The notes beneath the pieces were generated by a model. It saw only the letters and a list, made by a program, of their open reading frames with translations. It made no database searches and was not told the DNA's origin. A DNA stretch of 22,731 nucleotides from an uncultured Acetobacter sp. (GTDB lineage Bacteria; Pseudomonadota; Alphaproteobacteria; Acetobacterales; Acetobacteraceae), in NCBI GenBank assembly GCA_937900755.1, contig CALCDN010000227.1:1-22731 (forward strand), given 5' to 3'. This document shows positions 7,673 to 14,880 of the stretch, in pieces; position 1 is the stretch's first letter, and every line of letters starts with the position of its first letter. The position numbers and the translations under genes are program-made.

Positions 7673-8644
7673 TCAGATCTCTTCTTTGTCAGAAACTATG
7701 AAATTTGCCTGATGATACGCCTCGACAAAATAAAGAGGCCTGTTTTTTGTTTCGTTGAAAATTCGCCCGATATACTCACCCACAAGACCTAACGTCATAA
7801 GTTGTATTCCGCCCAAAAACAAAATTACACTCATCAAGCTCGGATACCCAGGCACATGTGATCCTGATAGAGCCGTGTTTATTATGATCCATACGCCATA
7901 GAAAACAGCCACAAAAGATACGAAAAAACCTAGATACGTTGCCAGTTGCAAAGGAAAAACTGAAAATGAGGTAATCCCCTCCAAAGCCAGATTCCATAAA
8001 GACCAGTAATTAAAACTGGTCTTTCCATCCAGGCGGGGGGCACGATCATAAAGCAACTCTTTGGAAGGATAACCGACCCAACAAAAAAGCCCTTTCATGA
8101 ACCGGTGCCTTTCGCGCATCTGCAACAGATCATTCAGCAACCGGCGGCTCATAAGCCGAAAATCACCAGTATCTGGCGGAATGACAATACGATTACCCAA
8201 CTTGGCGATAACGCGATAAAATCCCCAAGATGTCAGCCGTTTGAGGAAACTCTCCCCTTTCCGCAAACGCCTGCGGGCATAAACCATATCCACATCGTCC
8301 GCCCATGCGGCAATCATGTCCCGAATGACTTCAGGCGGGTCCTGTAGATCAGCGTCAATAACGACTACGCCCTTGGCGGCGCAAGCATGGTCCAACCCTG
8401 CCGTCAGAGCAATTTCCTTACCAAAGTTCCGTGACAGATTAACGCTGGAAATCCTGGCATCCTGCCGCTCTAAATCACGTATGAGCGCAAGAGTCTGGTC
8501 AGTTGAACCATCATTCACATAGACAACTTCCCATGTCCGCCCTACGGCATCCATGACCGCGCATAATCTTTTGTGAAACTCCGCCAGAACAAGCTGCTCA
8601 TTATAGCATGGAACAACAATGCTTATATCTATATGTGACTGCAT
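7673..8644 (-). CDS. gtrB: GtrB-like polyprenyl-phosphate glycosyltransferase
   Basis: The 323-residue product is a family 2 (GT-A fold) glycosyltransferase. IVVPCYNE (about 9-16) opens the nucleotide-binding fold, YVNDGSTD lies at 42-49, and DADLQDPPE (97-105) carries the metal-binding DXD-type acidic residues. Two C-terminal membrane helices lie at about 230-256 and 268-292, as in GtrB and DPM1-like enzymes. The enzyme should load a sugar from a nucleotide sugar onto undecaprenyl phosphate on the cytoplasmic side, for use by the downstream GtrII-like transferase. The frame could be extended 18 codons upstream; ATG at 8644 is chosen because MQSHIDISIVVPCYNE is the usual family start, although its Shine-Dalgarno is weak. 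No gtrA flippase gene is adjacent. Confidence 0.88.
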   Translation of the reverse strand: MQSHIDISIVVPCYNEQLVLAEFHKRLCAVMDAVGRTWEVVYVNDGSTDQTLALIRDLERQDARISSVNLSRNFGKEIALTAGLDHACAAKGVVVIDADLQDPPEVIRDMIAAWADDVDMVYARRRLRKGESFLKRLTSWGFYRVIAKLGNRIVIPPDTGDFRLMSRRLLNDLLQMRERHRFMKGLFCWVGYPSKELLYDRAPRLDGKTSFNYWSLWNLALEGITSFSVFPLQLATYLGFFVSFVAVFYGVWIIINTALSGSHVPGYPSLMSVILFLGGIQLMTLGLVGEYIGRIFNETKNRPLYFVEAYHQANFIVSDKEEI

Positions 8645-8915
8645 GTTTAAAAACATTTCCGCATAGAAAAATAACATAAATACATCTACAAAAACCAATC
8701 TATACTATATGGTTACATTATCTATACGTTGCCAAATCTACCCAACCTATACCAAGCAGATTGCCCGCAACAATCCGTGTTTCCAGTCTTATCGATCTTA
8801 TTACTGATATTCTCAAAAACTCTGATATCACGAGACATAAGACCCCGTTAACCGCCCATCTGAGAACGATCTCCGCACCCCATGCTTTTAAATAACATGC
8901 GCTTGCCGTATCCCT
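8645..8915. other. Intergenic region between gtrB and the Mla-type operon
   Basis: These 271 bases hold no supportable gene. The part next to gtrB (to about 8760) is AT-rich, with several TATA-like hexamers on the minus strand (for example TATAGA and GATAAT), consistent with a gtrB promoter. No -35/-10 pair with good spacing stands out. The part next to 8916 returns to higher GC. I see no clear terminator for the lipoprotein gene and no tRNA or insertion-sequence end. Confidence 0.5.
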
Positions 8916-9842
8916 CTATGGTGCCCCCTCAAACGGCCTGAGCACAATATTCCCCGCATTGCGGGCCCATGCCTGTGCGTCATCCGCGGGTGGGGTTGCA
9001 TCGCCTTTGGTCAGGCTGCCATGGGCCAGCGTTTGCGCATCCATCCGGTTAAGTGCTCCAGACTGAGCCGCCGCACTTTGGGCCGCCCGCGCCCAGAGCA
9101 CATGGGCTTTGGCCTGATCCCCCTGAGCGGCAGCTATACGGGCCGCCAGAGCCAGGGCACGCGCCATGTCATGGTAAGCACCTTCGCTCTGGCGCAGGCC
9201 TGCCGCGTCTTCCGCCTGCTGTTCAGCTTGCGCCGGGTTGGACTGGCGTAGCATGCGCGCCTGAATTTCAGCCTTGTCCGCCTGCTGCGCAAGAGACAAG
9301 GGCTGTTTGAGACCATTCAGGTAGGATGCCGCCCTTTGCAGGCTGGACGTATCCCCCTGCGCATCGGCGGCTAGCCCCATAACAAAGGCCGCCCGTGCGG
9401 CAACATCCGTGTCTGATGAGGACATGGCCCGCGCTGCCATAGGCACTGCCTGCGCGTAATGGCCGAGGCGGTAATGGCTGGCGGCCTCCACCAGGTCAAG
9501 CCAGAACAGGTTCTGCCCACCACGGAGTTGCGCCGCCTGCCGGGTTGCCTGTGTTGTCTGCAACGCATCTGCCGGTGCATTGGCCGCCAGTTGCGACACG
9601 GCAAGGTCATACCCGGCCTCGGCTACCGCGGTCCCATCATCACGCACAAGGGCTAAGTTAGCCGCTTTTCGGTACTGGGATGCGGCAACCGTGTAACGCC
9701 CCAGATCGAACGAATCCCGTCCCGCCGTCATGGCCTGGTCCCACGCGGCATCGTCCTGTGCGGTGGGTTTGCTCTGGCTTGCGCCACACCCGGCCAGGAG
9801 CAGTGGCGTTGCCAGGACCAGCATATGTGTAAAGTGCTTCAT
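8916..9842 (-). CDS. TPR-like lipoprotein, last gene of the Mla/MCE operon
   Basis: The 308-residue product starts with a lipoprotein signal peptide whose lipobox is LLAGC (Cys19), so it should be lipidated and anchored in a membrane facing the periplasm. The rest is alanine/glutamine-rich helix pairs resembling TPR or Sel1-like repeats (for example at about 33-66, 74-106 and 113-142). These suggest a protein-interaction scaffold. It overlaps the MCE gene by four bases (ATGA). In better-known MCE systems this position is held by a small auxiliary lipoprotein (PqiC-like) or the soluble carrier MlaC; this protein resembles neither. A role as outer-membrane or periplasmic partner of the MCE protein is inference from operon position. 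Confidence 0.8.
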   Translation of the reverse strand: MKHFTHMLVLATPLLLAGCGASQSKPTAQDDAAWDQAMTAGRDSFDLGRYTVAASQYRKAANLALVRDDGTAVAEAGYDLAVSQLAANAPADALQTTQATRQAAQLRGGQNLFWLDLVEAASHYRLGHYAQAVPMAARAMSSSDTDVAARAAFVMGLAADAQGDTSSLQRAASYLNGLKQPLSLAQQADKAEIQARMLRQSNPAQAEQQAEDAAGLRQSEGAYHDMARALALAARIAAAQGDQAKAHVLWARAAQSAAAQSGALNRMDAQTLAHGSLTKGDATPPADDAQAWARNAGNIVLRPFEGAP

Positions 9843-10789
9843 GGCCGCACCTGCTTGGGCGCGAGGTGTTTATGGTGTGTAACCTTCTGCCCACCCAGCA
9901 GCCACATGCCACGCAACTGGTCTGTCAACTGCTGCAACCCGTACAGCGTTGTCTGGGCCTGCGCCAGCATGGCGGGCAGGTCCGCCGTACTGGCTTCCAC
10001 ATTGCTGGCAATGGCAGGCAGATGGGGTGTTGCGTCCTTGACGTCCTTGGTCGCGGATTTGAGGTTGCCCATCGTGGCGTCTGTTTTGGTCATGATCCCC
10101 GAAACCTGTTTTTCAATCGGCTTGAGCCGTTCGATCACAGCATCCAAAGAGGCAATGGTCGCTTCAGACTGGCGAATGAGCTGGTCATTGGTCATGAGCT
10201 GCCCGATTGTACCTTTACCGGCGTGCATATCGGTAATGGTGCCATCCAACTGGGCCATCATATGCCGGGCACTAGCCAGTGCTGGCATGATTTCGGCCTG
10301 GATACTGTTAAGGGTGGCGGTAATCTGGTCCGCAGGGTTTGGAGCAGGTGTGGCCGAAACAACAGCGTAGCTCCAGTCCATCGGGTCGCCATGTCCACGG
10401 CTGAGGTCCAGGTAGGAGGCTCCGGTCACAATAAGCTGTTTGCGTATAAGGGCCGTACTGTCCCGCCGGATAAAGGGTTTTGCCTGCGGGTCCAGGTCAA
10501 CCATGGCATACATGTTGCCCGAAGGGTTGAGCTTGATACTGCGAATGGTCCCCGCATGGGCTCCCATAAGCTGCACATCTCCCCCCACGGTCAGCCCGCC
10601 AACGCCCGAGGCGGGCAATACAACACGCAACCGCGCCGGTGGCGTCAGCCAGTCACGCAGCACGCCAGCCTCGATAACCGCGCCCCCAAAAATGAGTATG
10701 CTCAGAAGCACGAGAAACCCGACCCATTCATCCGCGTAACGCAGGGAAATGAGTGGTTTTACTTTCTGTCGTAAGCGGAGTTGGAACAT
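9839..10789 (-). CDS. mlaD: MCE domain protein (MlaD family)
   Basis: The 316-residue protein has a short cytoplasmic N-terminus, one membrane helix (about 22-44) and a single MCE domain (about 50-130). The domain shows family features: LPASGVGGLTVGGDVQLMG, then GTIRSIKL, then IVTGASYLDL. A long helical C-terminal region (about 155-290) follows and may form a coiled or tubular extension. MlaD-type proteins form hexameric rings in the periplasm that pass lipids to or from an MlaE permease. The start ATG shares its first base with the TAA of the ABC gene (TAATG), and the stop overlaps the lipoprotein start, so translation is coupled on both sides. Substrate and transport direction are unknown. 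The symbol is used at family level. Confidence 0.88.
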   Translation of the reverse strand: MFQLRLRQKVKPLISLRYADEWVGFLVLLSILIFGGAVIEAGVLRDWLTPPARLRVVLPASGVGGLTVGGDVQLMGAHAGTIRSIKLNPSGNMYAMVDLDPQAKPFIRRDSTALIRKQLIVTGASYLDLSRGHGDPMDWSYAVVSATPAPNPADQITATLNSIQAEIMPALASARHMMAQLDGTITDMHAGKGTIGQLMTNDQLIRQSEATIASLDAVIERLKPIEKQVSGIMTKTDATMGNLKSATKDVKDATPHLPAIASNVEASTADLPAMLAQAQTTLYGLQQLTDQLRGMWLLGGQKVTHHKHLAPKQVRP

Positions 10790-11490
10790 TATCCCATCCG
10801 TACTGCTACAAGACCATCATCTGCAAGCCGCCAGGTTGCGGTAATACCTTGCCGATATTCCTGCCAGACTGCGTTATTCCTTACCAGCCAGATAACCCCG
10901 GCGCCCCTGTCGCGCGCCTCGGTTATTGCAGCCAGAAAGGAATTGCTCAATTCCGCCGGACCGCCCTCAACCGGGTCTTCCAGCAGTAGTAAATGGGGCT
11001 GCCCCAGAAAGGCCCGCACACAGCTTGCGCGCAACAGGTCATCCTCGGGCAGAAAACTCGGGCTTTCCGTTGGCAGGCCGGGCAGGCCAAACCGTTCCGC
11101 CAGATTGGCCGCATCCTGTACCAGATCATCAATCTGGCGCGTTGTATGGTGCAACTGCTGCAGAACAATCGCAAGATGTATAGGCACAAACTCCGGCCAG
11201 CTTGCCCGGTGCGTCACCCGGCCAATGCGCCCGCGCAGGGCGTTCAGTTCACGGTCCCCCAGGTCGGCCCAGTCCAGCCCCATGAACCGCACCGCGCCGC
11301 CGTCAAGCGGTACAAGGCCGCTGCACAGGTCCGCGAACATGGTGGAGTGCCCTATGTCGCGCGCCTCCACCACCATGCACTCCCCCGGCATCAGCTTCAT
11401 ACTGAACGGAACAGGAGGCAGCCCACTCTCATCAAACGATGGAATGGCCTTGTTCAGCTCTAGCAGGGGGCCGGAGGCGTAAACATCCAT
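10789..11490 (-). CDS. Degenerate ABC-ATPase-like protein in the MlaF position
   Basis: This 233-residue protein keeps the ABC nucleotide-binding fold in outline but none of the standard catalytic motifs. The Walker A position reads EARDIGHST (42-50), with His48 where lysine should be and two of three glycines lost. The Q-loop Gln is His94. The signature helix reads LPEDDLLRASCVRAF (147-161) instead of LSGGQ. Walker B is HLLLLEDP, with the D-E pair inverted (Glu171-Asp172). The D-loop is EGGP and the H-loop His is Arg204. The frame is intact and tightly packed between mlaE (one base gap) and mlaD (one base overlap), so it is not a decayed pseudogene by structure. In MlaFEDB systems this subunit powers lipid transport; here ATP hydrolysis looks unlikely. 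It may be a structural or regulatory subunit. Confidence 0.85.
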   Translation of the reverse strand: MDVYASGPLLELNKAIPSFDESGLPPVPFSMKLMPGECMVVEARDIGHSTMFADLCSGLVPLDGGAVRFMGLDWADLGDRELNALRGRIGRVTHRASWPEFVPIHLAIVLQQLHHTTRQIDDLVQDAANLAERFGLPGLPTESPSFLPEDDLLRASCVRAFLGQPHLLLLEDPVEGGPAELSNSFLAAITEARDRGAGVIWLVRNNAVWQEYRQGITATWRLADDGLVAVRMG

Positions 11491-11491
11491 C

Positions 11492-12391
11492 TTACAGATC
11501 CAGACTGAACAGAACGCTCACCACCATCACAATCAGCATCCCGCGTGAAAAACCACGCGGGAGCAGCGTGCGCAGTGAATCCTCGTTGGTGGCGGTCAGC
11601 CCTGTCAGGCAGCCACCCAACCCCACCACAAACCCGACAGTAATGAACTTGAGCGGAATAATAATGTAATCCGTGCCAGACATGGCCGTCGCCACATCGT
11701 CCAAAAACACCCAGACCGGGTTGTTGATGACCCCGGACATGCGGCTCATCACATACCCCGTGACCAGTGATGCGAACGAAAACAGGATGCCCAGTGTAAA
11801 CCCGGCCACGGTAAAGGCCAATGTGCGCGGCAACACCAGCAGCAGAAACGGGTCTATGCCCACGGCCTGCATGGAGCGGATTTCTCCCCCGATGCTCAAA
11901 AGCCCCAACTCGGTGGTGGAGAGCATGCCATTGCGCCCCAGCAACAGCACACCCACCAGAATGGGAGCGATTTCACGCACAACAATATTGATCAGGATCG
12001 AGCCGGTCATGGTGGCAAGCCCGGTCAGGCCCAACCAGTAAATAACCTGGGAAACAGCGGCAACCCCGGTCAGCACCCCGGCGAACATGGTAGCGACCAG
12101 CCCCCCACGAATAATGCTGTTCATGGTGCTGATAAATTCGTACCGGACCGTTCTGCGCCACGAATGAGCCCGAAAACTCTCGAAAATCACACCCCATGAC
12201 GCACCCAGCATGATCAGCAGAAAACGGGCCTGCCTGCGCGTCAGCCGCCCAATCCACCCGACCTTGCCAAACGCCCACTGTATGGGCGCAAAAACCCTGC
12301 CCCCCTCCGCCTGCCCGGCCAGCACGGGGTCCCGCGTTGTGTCGGTCGGGGGGGCGGAAGACTGGGTGGACTGGGAGTTTTCCTCACTCAT
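11492..12391 (-). CDS. mlaE: MlaE-family lipid transport permease
   Basis: The 299-residue protein carries the MlaE permease domain with its conserved central stretch. REIAPILVGVLLLGRNG is followed by TELGLLSIGGEIRSMQAVGIDP, the cytoplasmic coupling region that contacts the ATPase; then come LVLPR and further helices to the C-terminus. About five or six membrane segments are visible. MlaE dimers form the membrane core of MCE lipid transporters. Compared with usual MlaE (about 260 residues), it has an N-terminal extension of about 40 polar residues rich in Ser/Thr/Gln, possibly disordered. The ATG overlaps the stop of the cyclase-like receptor by four bases, tying sensor and transporter together. 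Substrate not determinable. Confidence 0.9.
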   Translation of the reverse strand: MSEENSQSTQSSAPPTDTTRDPVLAGQAEGGRVFAPIQWAFGKVGWIGRLTRRQARFLLIMLGASWGVIFESFRAHSWRRTVRYEFISTMNSIIRGGLVATMFAGVLTGVAAVSQVIYWLGLTGLATMTGSILINIVVREIAPILVGVLLLGRNGMLSTTELGLLSIGGEIRSMQAVGIDPFLLLVLPRTLAFTVAGFTLGILFSFASLVTGYVMSRMSGVINNPVWVFLDDVATAMSGTDYIIIPLKFITVGFVVGLGGCLTGLTATNEDSLRTLLPRGFSRGMLIVMVVSVLFSLDL

Positions 12392-14709
12392 CGGCGCGCC
12401 GCCAGCGTATAGGCCCGGCCAAGCCCCAGATGCGGCACAAAAAACGATCCCCGGCTGCGGAACAGATAACGGTCACGCAGGCTGGCATAAACACGCTCCG
12501 TCACCTGGATGGTGCCGGGGTCTATCGCACTTTCGGCCATCAGCTCCGCAAGGGACACGGTCTGCCCCCACAGGTTGAACACCGTTGGCGCCTGCCCCAC
12601 GGCGCCACCAAAAGCGGGGCCAAAATCCATACCCATGGTAAACACGGGCTCCAGATCCGCGGCAGCCAGCGCCGCCATGAATGTCTCGCGCATTTTAAGT
12701 GCCGCATTGGCCAGCCGGAACAGGGCCGTATGGTCGGGTTCCGTTGTGCAACCCGCCATGCAGATCATGCGATGCCCCGCGACCTCGACGGCGAACAACT
12801 GCTCTTCGTGCGCAACACTCTGCACCTGCGTTGCCAGCTGGTTGATCAGGGCGATCAGGGTTGTGGTTTCCTTGTTGCCTTCGACAACCGGGTCGGAAAA
12901 ACTGACAACAAGCACGGCAACGGCAGGGTAAATGCTGGCCCCTGTGACAGCCGCCATTTCCTCCGCCCGCATCAGCAGGTTGTCGGACTTGGTCACGCCA
13001 AGGGTCGCCGCGGGCGCGGGAAGGCCCGCACCATCCCCCACGGCCCCCTGATGCGCCTCCAGCGCACCCTGGGCCGCAAAGCGCGTACCGGCAATGCTGG
13101 CCATGAGCTCCACAAAATATTGCAGATGCGGCAGCATGATCGGCTCTTCCAGCGCGAGCATGCCCAATGCGCCATGCGGGCCACGAACAGGGTAAACCGC
13201 CAGAGCATGCGTGCTGGCTTCGCGCATGACAAGCCGCTCAAACCGTGTCGTCCGCTCATCCGTTGCCGCGTTGCCAACGAAGAAGGACGTCCCTTCCTCT
13301 ATGGCCTCGAAGAGCTTGCCCAGTTCCTCCCGCCCCATTTCAAACCCACCGGAATGGGTGTTCTGGGTCCGGTCATATGTATCGTCACAGACCATGGCCG
13401 CGCCATCATGCAGGAAGCGCCACAGGCTGGCGCGGCGCGCACCCGCGACCTGCGCCAGTTGCTCCGTAATAACCAGCGGCTCCGCCGTGGGGTCAAACAG
13501 TTGGGGGGTAACAGCAACCTGCTGCAAAGCCCCGCTTTCCTGTGCTACCTGGGCATGCTGCACGGCCAGCCTGCGATTGACGGCTTCCGTCTTGCGCAAC
13601 TGGCGGATGTACAGCCCCCCCAAAAGCAGGGAAAACACCGTTACAATCGCGGCGAACTGAAGACTCTGCCGGCTGCTCTGGTGTGCAAAACTGCCAAAAT
13701 CGTTTTCGGGCGCGGCAATGAGCAAAATCCAGCCCTGCGAATAGCGCGGTAGGGCGGACGCCATGGCGATATAGGTTTTACCGTCCCACTCCACCTGTTT
13801 GGGGCCAAAGCCCCGCACCCTGTAGTGGTCATAGCCCAGGGCAAAAACTGGATAGACCTTGGGGTCAAGCACCATTTTGTCCGGGTCCCAGCCTGCGGCC
13901 TGCGCATGCTGCATCAGGTTGCGCCCGGCAATAATCCGGCCATTTGCATCCACGATCATGGCGCTGCCGGTCTTGCCGATCTTGATCTTGTCCAAAAACG
14001 CACTCAGTTCGTTGAGCGAGATATTGGTGGCAAAAACCATTTCATGCCCGTCATCGCGCTTGAATCGGAGCGAACTGGTCATGACAAACTGTTTATCGGA
14101 CGGGAACAGGTAGGGCTGCGTCCACTGGATGGTGTCCTTGTTCGCCGTGTTTTTGTACCATGGCCGGGTCCGGGGGTCGTAGTCATTGGCAGGCACGTCA
14201 TGCTGCCCGACTTTCTGCCCCATGGCGTTATAGAGGGTATGCTGGAAAACCTTCTTGCCGTCCGGCTCGGTAACCAGACGGACATGGTCCTGCACATCCT
14301 TGGTGGAGGAGCGGGTAATAAGTGTAAAATTCCCCTGATCGTCGGCCAGATAAAACGACTGCAACTGCGGAATTTTCTGCAGCATGGTACTGCCGTAGGA
14401 GTAGAATACCTTGTCCGACACAAGCGGTGGCGCGTGCTCGATCATGCCGCCGGCAATCAGGTTCCCCGCAGCCGAAGGCGCAATATAATCCCCCACTTCC
14501 TGGCCGATATATTGCTGGGTGGCATCCAGAAGCTCGCGCGTGAGAACCGAAACCCCCTCGCTCGTGGTGCGATATGAGTTGATGCCGACCCACGCAATGG
14601 CCACCACGGTCATGATAATCAGGACAAAGGGGAGAACCATGTGCAGCAGCACCCGCCGGACGGATGCATCGTGCTGGACAGTCGGGTCTATGATCTCTTC
14701 AGAAGACAC
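12388..14709 (-). CDS. Cache-GAF receptor with degenerate class III cyclase domain
   Basis: The 773-residue protein has membrane helix 1 (about 20-43), a large periplasmic dCache-like sensor (about 45-345) with the DPRTRPWYK motif (178-186), and membrane helix 2 (about 351-368). A linker helix follows, then a GAF-like domain (about 405-550) and a C-terminal class III nucleotidyl cyclase homology domain (about 590-770). That domain keeps the fold markers GMDFGPAFGGAVGQ (693-706) and FNLWGQTVSLAELM (711-724). However, the first metal Asp is Ser603, the second is His646 (GH for GD), and the transition-state Asn and Arg are Ser719 and Leu723. Cyclase activity is therefore unlikely. Start is GTG with a weak Shine-Dalgarno. 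It is the first gene of the Mla-type operon, overlapping mlaE by four bases. A signal-sensing regulatory subunit is the inferred role. Confidence 0.88.
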   Translation of the reverse strand: MSSEEIIDPTVQHDASVRRVLLHMVLPFVLIIMTVVAIAWVGINSYRTTSEGVSVLTRELLDATQQYIGQEVGDYIAPSAAGNLIAGGMIEHAPPLVSDKVFYSYGSTMLQKIPQLQSFYLADDQGNFTLITRSSTKDVQDHVRLVTEPDGKKVFQHTLYNAMGQKVGQHDVPANDYDPRTRPWYKNTANKDTIQWTQPYLFPSDKQFVMTSSLRFKRDDGHEMVFATNISLNELSAFLDKIKIGKTGSAMIVDANGRIIAGRNLMQHAQAAGWDPDKMVLDPKVYPVFALGYDHYRVRGFGPKQVEWDGKTYIAMASALPRYSQGWILLIAAPENDFGSFAHQSSRQSLQFAAIVTVFSLLLGGLYIRQLRKTEAVNRRLAVQHAQVAQESGALQQVAVTPQLFDPTAEPLVITEQLAQVAGARRASLWRFLHDGAAMVCDDTYDRTQNTHSGGFEMGREELGKLFEAIEEGTSFFVGNAATDERTTRFERLVMREASTHALAVYPVRGPHGALGMLALEEPIMLPHLQYFVELMASIAGTRFAAQGALEAHQGAVGDGAGLPAPAATLGVTKSDNLLMRAEEMAAVTGASIYPAVAVLVVSFSDPVVEGNKETTTLIALINQLATQVQSVAHEEQLFAVEVAGHRMICMAGCTTEPDHTALFRLANAALKMRETFMAALAAADLEPVFTMGMDFGPAFGGAVGQAPTVFNLWGQTVSLAELMAESAIDPGTIQVTERVYASLRDRYLFRSRGSFFVPHLGLGRAYTLAARR

Positions 14710-14730
14710 GCACCAAATTCCACTGCCTGT

Positions 14731-14742
14731 TGGTCATGACCA
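14731..14742. promoter_or_regulatory. 12-bp palindrome upstream of the receptor-Mla operon
   Basis: TGGTCATGACCA is a perfect palindrome about 20 bases ahead of the GTG start of the cyclase-like gene. It sits in the 171-base gap after ppx, where the operon's promoter or leader should be. Further upstream on the minus strand, TTGGTG followed 18 bases later by ATACAT is a weak promoter-like pair. An operator role is only a suggestion. Confidence 0.3.
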
Positions 14743-14880
14743 TTCACGCCCCCGCCACCAGGGTGCCACCCAAGGGCATGGGCACAATGGCAAAGGCGGG
14801 TTTTCCATACAACAGAGATGTATTCCCGGTAACGTGCCTGTCACCAATGGAGTTGTCCACCCCTAATGGGAAGTGGCAGG

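Larger units (their letters stand above)
6054..8860. other. AT-rich island with surface-glycan glycosyltransferase genes
   Basis: Base composition falls sharply from GC-rich flanks to clearly AT-rich DNA here. It is most extreme in the GtrII-like gene (6140-7651), milder in the 3' third of gtrB, and close to balanced in the 5' part of gtrB. The coding load is a two-gene glycosyl-modification cassette typical of phage- or island-borne serotype conversion. No integrase, transposase, tRNA or flanking direct repeats are visible. Horizontal acquisition is therefore inferred from composition and gene type alone. Confidence 0.55.

Noticed and set aside
12337..13752. Plus-strand open frame of 471 codons opposite the cyclase-like gene
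   Set aside because: It has no recognisable domain or ribosome binding site, and the minus strand carries clear Cache/GAF/cyclase motifs.
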